64,000 bases of DNA from Sphingomonas piscis (GCF_011300455.1 NZ_CP049869.1:682001-746000); one strand, 5' to 3'. Positions 28,463 to 38,047 are shown, numbered from the stretch's first letter. A program made the numbers and translations. Notes: generated from the letters alone by a model not told the origin.

Positions 28463-29028
28463 GACGCCGTTCGAAGCTCCACCGCCGTGTGACCCTTGGC
28501 CGTCGGCGCGATCCGCGCCTCCAGCCGCTGCCCCGGCTGAAGCTCCCCCGTCGCCGCGTCGCGAACCGTTTCCATGTGAACGAAGATGTCCTCGTCCGGC
28601 GCACCCAGCCGCTGCACGAAGCCATAGCCCTTGACGCGATTGAACCACTTCACCTCCACCGCCTCGAACTCGCCCGCCGCATCGACGAGTGCCCGGCGGT
28701 TTGCCCGTTCCGGGCGGGGAAGGGAAGGCCTGGGTTCCGGCTCGGCCGCAGTCGCGAGGTCGATGCCGATCACCCGCTTCGCCTGGATGCCCCGCTCCAT
28801 GACGACAGGGATGCATTCAACCGTGGCGCCCTCGGGCAGGCTCCGCCGGCCATGCTCGCGAAGCACGCTGAAGTGAATCAGGATGTCGCCGTCCATCTCG
28901 TCCGAAACCACGAACCCGAACCCGCGGGTCGCGTCGAACCATTTCACCCGCCCGGTGACCGGTGCGGGCTCGCCGTCAACTTCGTCCGTGTTCACTGCCA
29001 ATCTGCTTGCCAAGCCGAGTCCTGCCAT
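28459..29028 (-). CDS. Two-domain cold-shock protein
   Basis: A 189-residue protein with two cold-shock (OB-fold) domains. The first, about residues 25-90, has [18 protein letters not shown] and DILIHFSVL (RNP1- and RNP2-like). The second, about 118-187, has [17 protein letters not shown] and [10 protein letters not shown]. Such double-domain CspA relatives are typical of Alphaproteobacteria and act as RNA chaperones. An Arg/Pro-rich linker joins the domains. Its stop overlaps the presumed CTG start of DUF192. recX lies 58 bases upstream on the same strand. Confidence 0.9.
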   Translation of the reverse strand: MAGLGLASRLAVNTDEVDGEPAPVTGRVKWFDATRGFGFVVSDEMDGDILIHFSVLREHGRRSLPEGATVECIPVVMERGIQAKRVIGIDLATAAEPEPRPSLPRPERANRRALVDAAGEFEAVEVKWFNRVKGYGFVQRLGAPDEDIFVHMETVRDAATGELQPGQRLEARIAPTAKGHTAVELRTAS

Positions 29029-29086
29029 CGCGACGGATGCGCCTTAACATGGGTAAGTCTGTCGGCAAACCGACTATCAAACTCAC

Positions 29087-29638
29087 TTACATGAAGTTGG
29101 CGAATAACTCACCCGCTTCGGGCTCCTGCCCTGGCGGAAGACGGAGGATCGCCTTGCTTACGGTCAGGTCGTGGCCGGCCCGGATCATCGATGCCAATGC
29201 CTTGTCAAAGCCTTTCGGATCGTGTGCCGTCGTCGCAAAAGGCCCGATCCTTCGCCGCCGCGCGAAGCGAAGCGCCGCCTCGATCCTTTCTTCCTCAGCC
29301 AACTCGCGTGCCTCGGCCCCGTCTTCCTCGCCGACCCCGGCAAGGCGAAGCGATTGCACCACCCGCGACTTGCCATAGCCGCGGCCCGTCAGTGAGCGGC
29401 TTTTGGCCAGTGCGTAAGCCGCATCGTCGACGTAGCCACTCCGCCGGAAACGGTCGGCGATCGCCTCCAGCTCGGGCGAACCCTCGCCTGCCCAGCCGCG
29501 CTCCTGCACCTTGCGGCGAAGATAATCCAGCAGCTTCGCGCGCGTCGTTGCGAAGCGCCCGACGTAGCGCAGCGCCATCTCCTCGAGCTTGGCGGAATTG
29601 AGCGGGGGACGCTCCCGGCGAGGCTTTGGGGCAGGCAT
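29087..29638 (-). CDS. recX: RecX regulatory protein
   Basis: A 183-residue protein that binds RecA filaments and limits recombination and SOS induction. It shows the three-helix repeats of the family: EMALRYVGRFATTRAKLLDYLRRKV (positions about 20-45), AIADRFRRSGYVDDAAYALAKSRSLTGRGYGKSRVVQSL in the middle and a DKALASMIRAGHDL-type third repeat. The ATG at 29638 follows AAAGGG; a GTG eight codons upstream is possible. recA is not adjacent. It is divergent from the fatty acyl-AMP ligase gene, and no LexA-like box was identified between them. Confidence 0.88.
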   Translation of the reverse strand: MPAPKPRRERPPLNSAKLEEMALRYVGRFATTRAKLLDYLRRKVQERGWAGEGSPELEAIADRFRRSGYVDDAAYALAKSRSLTGRGYGKSRVVQSLRLAGVGEEDGAEARELAEEERIEAALRFARRRRIGPFATTAHDPKGFDKALASMIRAGHDLTVSKAILRLPPGQEPEAGELFANFM

Positions 29639-29734
29639 CGGCCCTTTTTGTGCCACACTCACCCGTCACACGAAATGGGCCGTGAACGATGGTTAACGTG
29701 CGGCACTGCGTATCGCAAAAGAGAGAGGAAGCGG

Positions 29735-31491
29735 GTGCTCGACCGCACGATGGACATTCAGGCAACGCTTGCACCCCCGGCGCAACTGCGACCCTCGACG
29801 ATCTTCCACGGCGGACGGCGGATTTCGGCACCCTCGCCGAGGCGCTCGACTATGCGGCTAACGGCAAGCGCGGCATGAATTTCCATGATGCCCGCGGTAC
29901 GCTGGTTCGCCCTTATCCCTATTCGCAACTTCGTTCGGACGCGCAGGATCTCTCCGGCCGCCTTGCCGCGCTGGGGATCGGAAAGGGCGACCGCGTTGCC
30001 TTGATCGCCGAGACCGGACCTGAATTCGCGGCATGCTTCTTCGCTGCCATCTATCTCGGCGCGTGGCCGGTTCCGCTGCCGCTTCCGACCAGCTTCGGCG
30101 GCCGTGAGGCCTATGTCGAGCAGTTGAAGGTGATGATGACCAGCAGCGATCCCAAGCTGCTGATCTACCCGCCGGAATTGGCCGAGTTCGCTGAGGATGC
30201 CGCAGCGCAGCTCGGCGTCGACGCCCGCGCCTGGGACAGCTTGCCGGAAGCTCCTGCCGTCGAAGCGACGCCGGGCACCGCCGACGACGTTGCCTACCTT
30301 CAATATTCCAGCGGCTCGACCCGCTTCCCGCACGGCGTTGCGGTGACTCATCGTCAATTGCTGTCCAACCTTCGCGCCCACGGCATCGGCCTTCAGGTGC
30401 AGGACGACGACCGCTGCATCTCCTGGCTACCCTGGTACCACGACATGGGCCTCGTCGGATGCATGCTCTCGCCCGTCTCTCTGCAGATTTCGGCCGACTA
30501 TCTGAAGACGGAGGACTTCGCCCGCCGTCCGCTCGCCTGGCTCGACATGATCAGCCGCAATCCGGGCAGCAGCGTCTCATATTCACCGACCTTCGGCTAC
30601 GACATCTGCTCGCGCCGCATGAGCTCGCAGACCCGCGCCGCCGATCGCTTCGACCTGTCGCGCTGGCGGATCGCCGGCAACGGTGCCGACATGATCCGCC
30701 CCGACGTGATGCAGGCTTTCGTCGACAGCTTCGCCGAAGCGGGCTTCAAGGCCGGCGCCTTCTGTCCCAGCTACGGCCTTGCCGAGGCGACGCTGGCCGT
30801 CTCCTTGATGCCGCCGGGCGAAGGCATTCGACTGGAGCTGGTGGACGAAGCCGAATTATCGGGCGTCCCTGCCGATGAGGGCAAGCCCAAGCGTTACCGC
30901 GCCATCGTCAACTGCGGCCGTGCCGTGGAAGGCATGGAGATCGAAATCCGCGGCCCGGGCGGCGACATTCTGCCCGACCGCTCGATCGGCAAGGTGTTCG
31001 TGCGCGGCACCTCCGTCATGGTCGGCTACTACCGCGACGAGGAATCCACCAAGGCTTGCCTGTCCGAGGATCGTTGGCTCGACACCGGCGATATGGGCTA
31101 CATGTCGAACGGCTACATCTTCATCGTCGGCCGCGCCAAGGACATGATCATCATCAACGGCAAGAATCATTGGCCGCAGGACATCGAATGGGCGGTGGAA
31201 CAGCTGCCCGGCTTCAAGTCCGGCGACATTGCCGCCTTCGCCATCACCGGCCCGTCCGGCGAGGAAACGCCTGCCGTTCTCGTCCACTGCCGGGTGTCCG
31301 ATCCGGAGGAACGTGGGCGTCTGCGCGACGACATCAAGGAACGCATCCGGGCCATTACCGGCATCACGCCGGTGGTCGAGTTGGTTCCGCCACGCACCCT
31401 GCCCCGCACCTCCTCGGGCAAGCTCTCGCGCACCAAAGCGCGCAACCTCTACCTAACCGGCGAAATCGTCCCCTACGACATCGCTGCGTAG
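29735..31491 (+). CDS. Fatty acyl-AMP ligase (FAAL), N-terminus probably frame-shifted
   Basis: An adenylate-forming enzyme of about 585 residues that activates fatty acids as acyl-AMP for transfer to an acyl carrier protein. Features: YLQYSSGSTRFPHGV (ATP loop), WLPWYHDMGLVGCMLSP, PSYGLAEATLAVS, LDTGDMGYMSNGYIFIVGRAKDMIIINGKNHWPQDIE (positions about 440-475) and SGKLSRTKARNLY. The good ribosome-binding site AGAGAGGAAG fits GTG at 29735, but that frame (MLDRTMDIQATLAPP) meets the main frame only if CCCCC at 29774-29778 has one more C. Otherwise the main frame starts at ATG 29689 with an atypical N-terminus. No carrier protein or PKS gene is adjacent. Confidence 0.85.
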
Positions 31492-31606
31492 CCGCGGAGC
31501 GCAGCGAAGCGATTGTGCAGCGATCGTTAGCAGCGCGACGGCAAACGCCGCCGGCGGGTCGCTTGCGAGCCCGTTTCGACGTCACGAAACTTGCCTCCGT
31601 GACGGC
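31492..31606 (+). repeat. Structured intergenic repeat, copy 1
   Basis: Fills the whole gap between the FAAL stop (31491) and the convergent membrane-protein stop (31608). It shares with copies 2-4 the head GGAGCGCAGCGAAGCGATTG, an imperfect hairpin CGATTG-N5-CGATCG, a GCCGGCGGG core, an AGCCCGTTTCGACGTCACG stretch and the tail CCGTGACGG. The terminal hairpin is degenerate here (GTCACGAAA/CCGTGAC), so this is the most decayed copy. The position between convergent stops suits bidirectional termination or mRNA end protection. Confidence 0.75.
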
Positions 31607-31607
31607 C

Positions 31608-32240
31608 TCAGGTGGATTTGCCCCACACCCGACGCGCCAGCGCAAGCGCAGCACACCCGGCCACGAACGACAGCAAGGTGATCGGCGGCATACCGCCCGG
31701 CCACTTGGCGGGTTCGATCCAATTGTGGAGACCAGTCACACCGGCGTGAAAACCAGATGCCGCCGCAATCGCCCCCAGGGCGAGGGCGCGTCCGCGATAC
31801 GTCAGGGTGCCCGACTTCCGTGCCCCGATCTCCATCCCTACCGCCGCCGCCGCGCCCGCCAGCAGCGACAGTCCCGCGGCAAAGCTCATCTTCGGCCCAA
31901 CGAAGAAACCGGGGAAATAGCCCGGCTCCAGAATCGCCAGCGACACCGCAACGTGCAGCAGCACGCCGCCTCCTGCCCATGCAAGCAACCGCCTTGGGCT
32001 CCGCCCCGCCACCATGGCCTGCACGCCCGCAAGGATCAGCAGCAGCGCCGACAGGCCCACGGCCTTGTTGACGATCAAGCTTGGCCAATCCGCCCACGGC
32101 ACGCCTTTGAAGACGTTGTAGCGAACCGTTGCATAAACGAGCGACGCGGCGGAGAGCGCGGCAACGATCCGGAGATCGCGCCGTGCTTCCCCCCTGTCCG
32201 CGGACTCCTTGACCCGCAGAAGCTCGCCGACCGCGTTCAC
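31608..32240 (-). CDS. Integral membrane protein of unknown function
   Basis: A 210-residue protein with about six hydrophobic segments (for example IVAALSAASLVYATV, AVGLSALLLILAGVQ, LLAWAGGGVLLHVAVSLAIL, FAAGLSLLAGAAAAVGM, ALALGAIAAASGFHAGV and ITLLSFVAGCAALAL). Start GTG at 32240 overlaps the stop of the upstream phoD as GTGA (32237-32240), indicating coupled translation. No family is recognised. Conserved-looking loops are EPGYFPGFFVGPKMSF and NWIEPAKWPGGMPP. It is the last gene of the TonB receptor-phoD-membrane protein run. Confidence 0.75.
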   Translation of the reverse strand: MNAVGELLRVKESADRGEARRDLRIVAALSAASLVYATVRYNVFKGVPWADWPSLIVNKAVGLSALLLILAGVQAMVAGRSPRRLLAWAGGGVLLHVAVSLAILEPGYFPGFFVGPKMSFAAGLSLLAGAAAAVGMEIGARKSGTLTYRGRALALGAIAAASGFHAGVTGLHNWIEPAKWPGGMPPITLLSFVAGCAALALARRVWGKST

Positions 32241-34220
32241 TGGCCGCCTGCCGCCGCGATGCCCCCAAGCACCTTGACCCGCTCGAGCGGCACCGGCTCG
32301 GACGTCGTCTTCGCTTCCGATGTCGAGATCGAGTGCGCGAACAAGAGGTCGCCCGAGTGGCCGTCGCGGAACTCGAAGATCACCTGCGGTTCCGGATAGG
32401 CGATCCAGCGGTCGCGGCCCGCCTTGTCCGGGATGTTGAAAGCGTTGTTGACCCGGACGATCGTATAGACCGGCCAACCCTTGCCGTTCGCCTGCGAGCT
32501 GCTGCCGCCGCTGTCGTTGCGATATTGGTTGCTCGCCCACAGCACGTTCACCTTTCGGTCGCCGCTATTGTACCAGCCGCTGGGCGGAGAGCCGCCGGCG
32601 TCGCCGATCCGGTGGTTGTTGCTGGTGTGCGGGCCGCTGGCGACATCGTAGACCCCCGGCGCGACACGCGCGACGAAGCTCTTGTGCAGGTCGCCCGTCA
32701 GGAAGATGACCGGTTTGCCGAGCGACTGCGCGAGGTTCAGCAGTTCCGCCCGCTCGTGCAAATGCGCTGTCCAGCCATCGTCCTTGGACGCACCGCCCGA
32801 CCCTTGCCCGTACCAGGCGCCATTGTCGTGCGGCACGGCAAGGTTCACCGACGATACGATGAAGATGAAGTCCGCGTCGCTGCCCTTGAGATTGTCGAAC
32901 AGCCATTTCTTCTGATCCGCACCGATCATGGTCGTCTTCGGATCGGAAAGGTTGTTCTTGTCGTGCAGGCTCCGCTCCGACCGGGCATCGAGCAGGTAGA
33001 AATCGGCGTTGGACACCCGGAACTTGGAATAAAGATTGGTGCCGATGCTGTAGCGGACCTTCTCGCTTACCGTGAATGACGGCTCGATCTGTACCCGATG
33101 CCGGTCGAGCACCTTCGCGATCCGGTACACGCCCGTGTTCCCGAAGCCCCAGAGCACGTGGAGATTGTTGGTCTTCGCCGGATCCAGCTTCGTGAAGTCC
33201 GCCGAGCGGTCCGTCAGGATATTGCTGCCGGCCTTGATGTCCGTCTGCCCGAAGTGCGGATCGCGCTGATTGCCGATGTCCGGGTTGCTCCAGCCGACGT
33301 AATCGCGCCACGCATGGAGCGCCGGGTCGCGAAAGACGGCGCGCTCCACCTCGTTGCTGACGCTGTCCGCGCGGATATTCTCCTGGAACGGCTTGCCGCG
33401 TGCATCGAGGCGGTAGCCGATTTCACCCGAGCCGGTGACGTCATTTAGGATTTCGTGATCGTCCAGCGTCACGAACAAGGGCACTTCGCGATAGAAGTTC
33501 GCGAGATTGTCGTTCTTCAGATACTCTTTGTAATTCTGCCAGACGCCGGCCACCCCGCGGGCCAGTTGCGTGACCTTGGGCTGCTTGGCCACGCCATTTT
33601 CGGCCGCCCACTGCGCCTCCGTTTTGTCGCGCCCCACTTCGTAGATCCAGTCGCCGTTCTGGATCTGGAACAGAATCTTGTCCTTCAATTCGCTCAGGAT
33701 GCGGCCGTACGTTCCCGGCACCGGGTTCTGTGACTGGTTGTTGCCGGTTCCGATTTCGAAAGCGAAATTGAAGGCGCCCTTGGGGTTCAGCGCCGGATCG
33801 CGAAAGGCCTCGCTGCTCGGGAGGGTCAGGAAGCTGTTGACCTTGCCGCCCACGCGGGTGTCCGCGTGCCGGCCGTCGACCACCAGCGCGTAATAATATT
33901 TGGTGCCTGGCTGCAGCCCTGAAGTTGCACCCAGCCGGTGGAATCATGCTCCCAACTGGTGCGGACCGGTGCGGACAGCGTTCCCCCGAAAGGTCCGGTG
34001 ATGTCGAATAATGAACGCGAAATTCGCCGGGCTGCTTGAGCCGCGCCCAAACCCTGATGGACGTCGGCGAGACGTTGCCGAGCTGTGGCCCGTTGGTGAT
34101 TGAATCAAGCTTGGCGAACTGCACCGGCGCTGAAGGTGCCTGCGCCAATGCCGGTTGAGTGAGGATGGCGGTCAGGGACAGCGCTGCCAGCAGCCGCGCG
34201 CGAGACGAGATCGTGGTCAT
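32237..34220 (-). pseudogene. PhoD-like alkaline phosphatase, reading frame broken twice
   Basis: Three leftward frames combine into one PhoD-type metallophosphatase of about 660 residues. The start (ATG 34220) has a signal MTTISSRARLLAALSLTAIL ending ALAQ. Then VSPTSIRVWARLKQPGEFRVH, a beta-rich N-terminal domain, and the catalytic part with VTLDDHEILNDV, DFIFIVSSVNLAVPHDNGAWY and PVIFLTGDLHKSFVARV, typical for PhoD metal ligands. The frame breaks are at CCCCC 33983-33987 and CCC 33917-33919; one added base at each restores SGGTLSAPVRTSWEHDSTGW and LQGLQPGTKYYYALVVDG. It follows the TonB-dependent receptor, so joint phosphorus or organic-ester uptake is plausible. Confidence 0.82.
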
Positions 34221-34245
34221 GGTTGAGGGTTCCTTGGCTGTTGCT

Positions 34246-36684
34246 CTAGAAGTGCGCGCGAAGGGTCGCGCCGAAGCTGCGCTCGTCGCCGAGATTGGCG
34301 GTGATGAGGCCGAGGTTGGAGGCGCTCAGTGCCGTGAAATATTGTTTGTCGAATAGGTTCGTGACCCAGGCCGACAAGTCGTAGCGCCCATCCCCGAACC
34401 GCAGTCCGACACGCGCATTGGCGATCCCGTAGGCGGGGATCTTCGTGTAGATGGAGTTGCTGCCGCTGGTGTCGTTGGACGAGCGGTGGTTCCAGTCGAC
34501 GCGGCCGTAAACCTCGTCACCAACGCCGAAGAGCTGGACGGGCTGAGTCACATCCGCGCCGACGTAGTAAATGAACTTCGGCGCGTTCGCGAGCTGGACG
34601 CCCGACAGGTCCTGCACCTGGCTGACGTTGCGGTTCTCCGGCGCAACCTGGGCGTTTCTATAGTCCCGGTAGACCGCGTCATTGTAGGCGGCGGAGGCCG
34701 TCAGCCGCACCCAGCGGCTCGGCGCCACCGTCAGATCCGCTTCCACGCCGCGCGAGCGCACGCCGGGAATGTTGGAAATGTAGCGGATCGACGAGCTTGT
34801 GGTGCCGATCTGCTCCGTAACGCCTGCCTGGTAATCCTTGACCTTAGTCAAATAGGCGGCGGCGTTGAGCGTGATGCGCCGGTCCCAGAACTGGCTTTTC
34901 ACGCCCAGTTCCCAGGCGTCGACCTTTTCGGGATCGACCACCGGCGAAATTCCGGCCGGCAGATCGCCGAGGCTGAGGCCCCCCGACTTGCTGCCGCGCG
35001 AATAGGTCGCGTACGTCAGCACATCCGGCGCAACCTTGTAGGACAGCGTCACCTGTCCGGTCAGCGCATTGTCCTTGAGACCGGTGGTGTAGCGCTTCTC
35101 CGGGTAGATGGCGTTGCGCAGGTTCTGCGCCGTCACCCGCTGCGCCGGAGTCAGTAGAGACAGGTCGTTGCCCGCCGCCGTATATTGGTCGAACAGCCCG
35201 GTCTTCTTCTCATGGGTGAAGCGAAGCCCGCCCGTCACGCTTAGCCGGTCGCTGGCGTGCCAGGTCGCCTGCCCGAATGCCGCATAGCTGTGGGTGATCG
35301 GCTCGATCACCGACAGCGACAGGAAACCGTTCAGCGCGTAGTTTGCGATGGTCTGGTTGGCGTTTGGGTTGTTCCACAAAGCCGAGGCAGGCCCCTGCTG
35401 GTAGTGCCCGAGCCCGTTGACGTTCTGCCAGAAGTAATAAAGCCCGCCGACGTAATCGATCTTCCCGTCGCCCTTCGACGCGGCCCGGAATTCCTGGCTG
35501 AACTGCCGCTGATGATTGTCGGTACCGCTGTGCAGCGTCAGCTCGAGCGGCGTATTGTCCGTGTCATTGTCCGGATACCAGTCCCAGCCGCGCCAGGCGG
35601 TGATGGATGTCAGCACGACCGGTCCGACATCCCAGTCGGCTTTCCCCGAGACGCCGTAGCCCTTCATGTTCGCCTGAACCGGGCCGTTGACGTCCACCAC
35701 CCGGGCGAACGGGTCGGTGATATCGAAGCGCGGCTCGTACCCCCCGCGGCGTGCCCGATCGAGCCAGTTGTTGGTGAGCGGTGCGCCGTTCGCGTAGCGG
35801 GTGAACAGGCCGACGATGCTGGTCGTGCGCGAATAGCTGGTCTGCCGCGAATAATCGCCGATCAGCCTGACGTTGATGTCCGGCGTCGGGGTCAGAAGCA
35901 GCTGGCCGCGGAGGTTGAAGTTGGTGAAATCGTTGATTTCACGCCCATCGAACAGGTTTCGCAAGCTGCCGTCGCGATGGGTGTGCGACAGCGTCACCCG
36001 ATAAGCAGCGAGGTCCTCGGCAATCGGCCCGGTCAGCGATCCGCGAAGCTGATGGTAGCCGTCGTCGCCGATCGTCGCCTCGCCGGTGAAGCCATGTCTG
36101 AATTCCGGCGCACGCGTGGTGATGCTGATTGCACCGGCCGTGGTGTTCTTGCCGAACAATGTTCCCTGCGGCCCACGCAGCACCTCGACCCGCTCCAGGT
36201 CGATTAGGTCGAACTGGGACGCGCCGATCCGCCCGTAATAGACATCGTCGACATAGAAGCCGACGCCGATCTCCAGCCCGTCGTTCTGGTCGGAGTTCGA
36301 CCCCAACCCGCGGATGTTGGCGAAGGTGTTGCGGGCATTGTTGTTGCGGATGACGAGAGAGGGCGTCAGCTGCGCGATTTGCGTCAGGTTGGTTGCGCCG
36401 ATCCGGTCCAGCGTCTCGCCGCTGACCGCCGTCAGTGCGATCGGCACGTCCTGCGCGCGCTCCTTGCGGCGCCGCGCGGTGACGACGATTTCCGGGTCGT
36501 TCTGCGTGGAAGCGGCGGCGGCGGTTCCGGCGCCGGCAGCGACGGCGGCACTAGCCTCGCCAGCGGTCTCGTTGGCGGGTTGTGTCGCATCCGTCTGCGC
36601 AGCGGCAGGGGCGGAAAGAGCGATGGCCGAAGCGCCTGCAAACAGCAGGTGGCGGGCAGCCGGAAGAGATTGGAAATGAAGCAA
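34246..36684 (-). CDS. TonB-dependent receptor
   Basis: An 812-residue outer-membrane receptor with signal peptide (HLLFAGASAIALSAPAAAQ), a TonB-box-like DPEIVVTARRRKERAQDVPIA region, plug domain (IAQLTPSLVIRNNNARNTFANIRGLGSNS, positions about 100-128; EVLRGPQGTLFGKNTTAGAISI) and a long barrel ending YFTALSASNLGLITANLGDERSFGATLRAHF-type strands with a terminal Phe. The start is TTG at 36684 with GAAGGA seven bases upstream; a GTG ten codons earlier lacks a good site. The ligand is unknown. Downstream genes are phoD and a membrane protein; upstream is yezD. Confidence 0.9.
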   Translation of the reverse strand: MLHFQSLPAARHLLFAGASAIALSAPAAAQTDATQPANETAGEASAAVAAGAGTAAAASTQNDPEIVVTARRRKERAQDVPIALTAVSGETLDRIGATNLTQIAQLTPSLVIRNNNARNTFANIRGLGSNSDQNDGLEIGVGFYVDDVYYGRIGASQFDLIDLERVEVLRGPQGTLFGKNTTAGAISITTRAPEFRHGFTGEATIGDDGYHQLRGSLTGPIAEDLAAYRVTLSHTHRDGSLRNLFDGREINDFTNFNLRGQLLLTPTPDINVRLIGDYSRQTSYSRTTSIVGLFTRYANGAPLTNNWLDRARRGGYEPRFDITDPFARVVDVNGPVQANMKGYGVSGKADWDVGPVVLTSITAWRGWDWYPDNDTDNTPLELTLHSGTDNHQRQFSQEFRAASKGDGKIDYVGGLYYFWQNVNGLGHYQQGPASALWNNPNANQTIANYALNGFLSLSVIEPITHSYAAFGQATWHASDRLSVTGGLRFTHEKKTGLFDQYTAAGNDLSLLTPAQRVTAQNLRNAIYPEKRYTTGLKDNALTGQVTLSYKVAPDVLTYATYSRGSKSGGLSLGDLPAGISPVVDPEKVDAWELGVKSQFWDRRITLNAAAYLTKVKDYQAGVTEQIGTTSSSIRYISNIPGVRSRGVEADLTVAPSRWVRLTASAAYNDAVYRDYRNAQVAPENRNVSQVQDLSGVQLANAPKFIYYVGADVTQPVQLFGVGDEVYGRVDWNHRSSNDTSGSNSIYTKIPAYGIANARVGLRFGDGRYDLSAWVTNLFDKQYFTALSASNLGLITANLGDERSFGATLRAHF

Positions 36685-37108
36685 GGTCGGTCCTTCACGT
36701 GGATGGCGGCGCACGGCCGCGCACCGTCCGCCGGCGCTGGCGGCGCGGTTCTGAACAAGGCTCGGGCGTCGTCAGGCCGCGCGGCGTGCGAGGTCTGGAA
36801 GGGCGCTGGGCGCCGCAACGTCCGTGGGGAATGGCTTAGGGAAGCGCCTCAGGGGCGCTCAGCGGATCAGTCGGTACACGTCATCGTATCGCCCCATCGT
36901 CTTGGGGGAACACGATCCCTGGCGTTGTCGCCTTGGAACCGTGCGCTTTAGCCGTTAGTGACGCGGAGCAAGCTGCATCCCGATCAAAAGCCGCGGGTTT
37001 GAACACCGGCGACCGGCCGGCGACGCAGCAACCACCTGCGTCTTCTGTAATCCCTAGCTACTTACTAGGGTAATTGCCGTCAACCGCTAAATTGCGCGAT
37101 GCCAGCCG
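36685..37108 (-). other. Gene-free region upstream of the TonB-dependent receptor
   Basis: About 420 bases without a credible gene. The part nearest the receptor is very GC-rich and could be an untranslated leader; I do not recognise a riboswitch in it. At its right end is the CCCTAG/CTAGGG inverted repeat annotated separately (37047-37070). Confidence 0.5.
37047..37070. promoter_or_regulatory. CCCTAG-N7-CTAGGG inverted repeat, candidate operator or promoter element
   Basis: GTAATCCCTAG at 37047-37057 and CTAGGG at 37065-37070 form an inverted repeat with a 7-base spacer. In the receptor's orientation it reads CAATTACCCTAGTAAGTAG. A similar string, GCAATCCCTAGTTGATGAG, occurs in the same orientation upstream of yezD (37343-37361). 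The sharing suggests a common regulator. The distance to the receptor start (about 360 bases) implies a long leader if this is its promoter. Confidence 0.4.
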
Positions 37109-37279
37109 TCATGCGAGGCGCGTCTTTTCGGTGACGTCGAACTGCACCACCCGGCCGTTGTGGATGGTAATGGCGATCGACCCGTAGCGGATTCGCTCCA
37201 GATGATGGCGGAGCTCCTCGACGATGTCCGGCTCGCGTGAGCCCGGCCCGCTTCGCGCCTGTTCTTCATGTCCGATCAT
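37109..37279 (-). CDS. YezD family small protein (DUF2292)
   Basis: A 56-residue protein from ATG 37279. The pattern EELRHHLERIRYGSIAITIH-NGRVVQFDVTEKTRLA is the DUF2292/YezD signature (short helix, then two strands around the NGRVVQ turn). In other bacteria yezD is frequently near sulfur-assimilation or sulfur-starvation genes. Here it lies between msrB (divergent) and the TonB-dependent receptor (same strand). The biochemical function of YezD is unknown. The match covers the full length, so I am confident in the gene despite its size. Confidence 0.8.
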   Translation of the reverse strand: MIGHEEQARSGPGSREPDIVEELRHHLERIRYGSIAITIHNGRVVQFDVTEKTRLA

Positions 37280-37339
37280 TGGCCCCTCGATCCTGGCGCG
37301 CCGGGAATCGCGCGCCGCCGCCTCCTACCGACGCTTACT

Positions 37340-37361
37340 CTACTCATCAACTAGGGATTGC
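37340..37361 (-). promoter_or_regulatory. Second CCCTAG element, between yezD and msrB
   Basis: In leftward orientation GCAATCCCTAGTTGATGAG, followed by TAGAGTAAG; it matches the element at 37047-37070 (GCAAT..CCCTAGT....AGTAG in common). It is about 60-80 bases upstream of the yezD ATG and about 45 bases upstream of the divergent msrB ATG, a suitable position for a regulator of either gene. Confidence 0.4.
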
Positions 37362-37403
37362 ATTCAGCCGTGCGAAAGCCGCTGGGGCCTAGCCTCCGGC
37401 GCC

Positions 37404-37895
37404 ATGAGGATTGAACCGCTTTCCAGACGAGGCTTCGTGGTCGCTGGCGCAAGCTCCGCCTTCGCGCTCGCTGCCTGCGGCAACGCCGCACCCGCCGCCG
37501 GCCGCCGGTTTGAGGTCAACCTCACTGCGGCCGAGTGGCGCAAGCGCCTGGGCCCGCAACGCTACCACGTCCTGCGCGAAGCCGGCACCGAATTCCCGAA
37601 CACCAGCCCGCTGAACAAGGAGCATCGCCGCGGTACCTTTGCATGCGCCGGCTGCGGCCTCCCGCTGTTCGCCTCCGCCACCAAGTTCGACAGCGGCACC
37701 GGCTGGCCCAGCTTCTTCCGCCCGCTCCCCAAAGCCGTCGTTACTCGCGCCGACCGAAGCTTGCTGATGGAGCGCACCGAAGTGCTCTGCCGTCGCTGCG
37801 GCGGCCATCTCGGTCACCTGTTCGAGGACGGACCCAGGCCGACCGGCCTTCGCTACTGCATGAATGGGCTGGCGTTGAAGTTCGAGCCAGCCTGA
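37404..37895 (+). CDS. msrB: Tat-exported lipoprotein methionine sulfoxide reductase B
   Basis: A 163-residue MsrB that reduces methionine-R-sulfoxide. The N-terminus MRIEPLSRRGFVVAGASSAF with twin arginines (Arg8-Arg9) fits a Tat signal, followed by a lipobox ALAAC (Cys25). The enzyme would then be a membrane-anchored periplasmic form. Zinc cysteines are Cys81/Cys84 and Cys129/Cys132 (CAGC and CRRC). The catalytic Cys152 is in RYCMNGLALKF, replacing the usual RYCINSASLRF but keeping the cysteine. KFDSGTGWPSFF is standard. Repair of oxidised envelope proteins is the likely job. Confidence 0.92.
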   Translation: MRIEPLSRRGFVVAGASSAFALAACGNAAPAAGRRFEVNLTAAEWRKRLGPQRYHVLREAGTEFPNTSPLNKEHRRGTFACAGCGLPLFASATKFDSGTGWPSFFRPLPKAVVTRADRSLLMERTEVLCRRCGGHLGHLFEDGPRPTGLRYCMNGLALKFEPA

Positions 37896-37971
37896 AGCGA
37901 GCCCTTGCCTGCGCTTGCCGTTCAGCGGCCTTGCGCTCAGCCGGTGCGGACGGTAGGTCGCACGCCGGCCT

Positions 37972-38047
37972 AGGGGTATAGCTCAGTTGGTAGAGCATCG
38001 GTCTCCAAAACCGAGGGTCGTGGGTTCGAGTCCCTCTGCCCCTGCCA
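37972..38047 (+). tRNA. tRNA-Trp (anticodon CCA)
   Basis: A 76-nt cloverleaf. The acceptor stem pairs AGGGGTA with TGCCCCT, followed by discriminator G and an encoded CCA. The D arm is GCTC-AGTTGGTA-GAGC. The anticodon arm is CGGTC-TCCAAAA-CCG with anticodon CCA at 38005-38007, and the T arm holds GTGGGTTCGAGTCC. It sits just upstream of secE-nusG, the usual bacterial arrangement. Confidence 0.97.
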
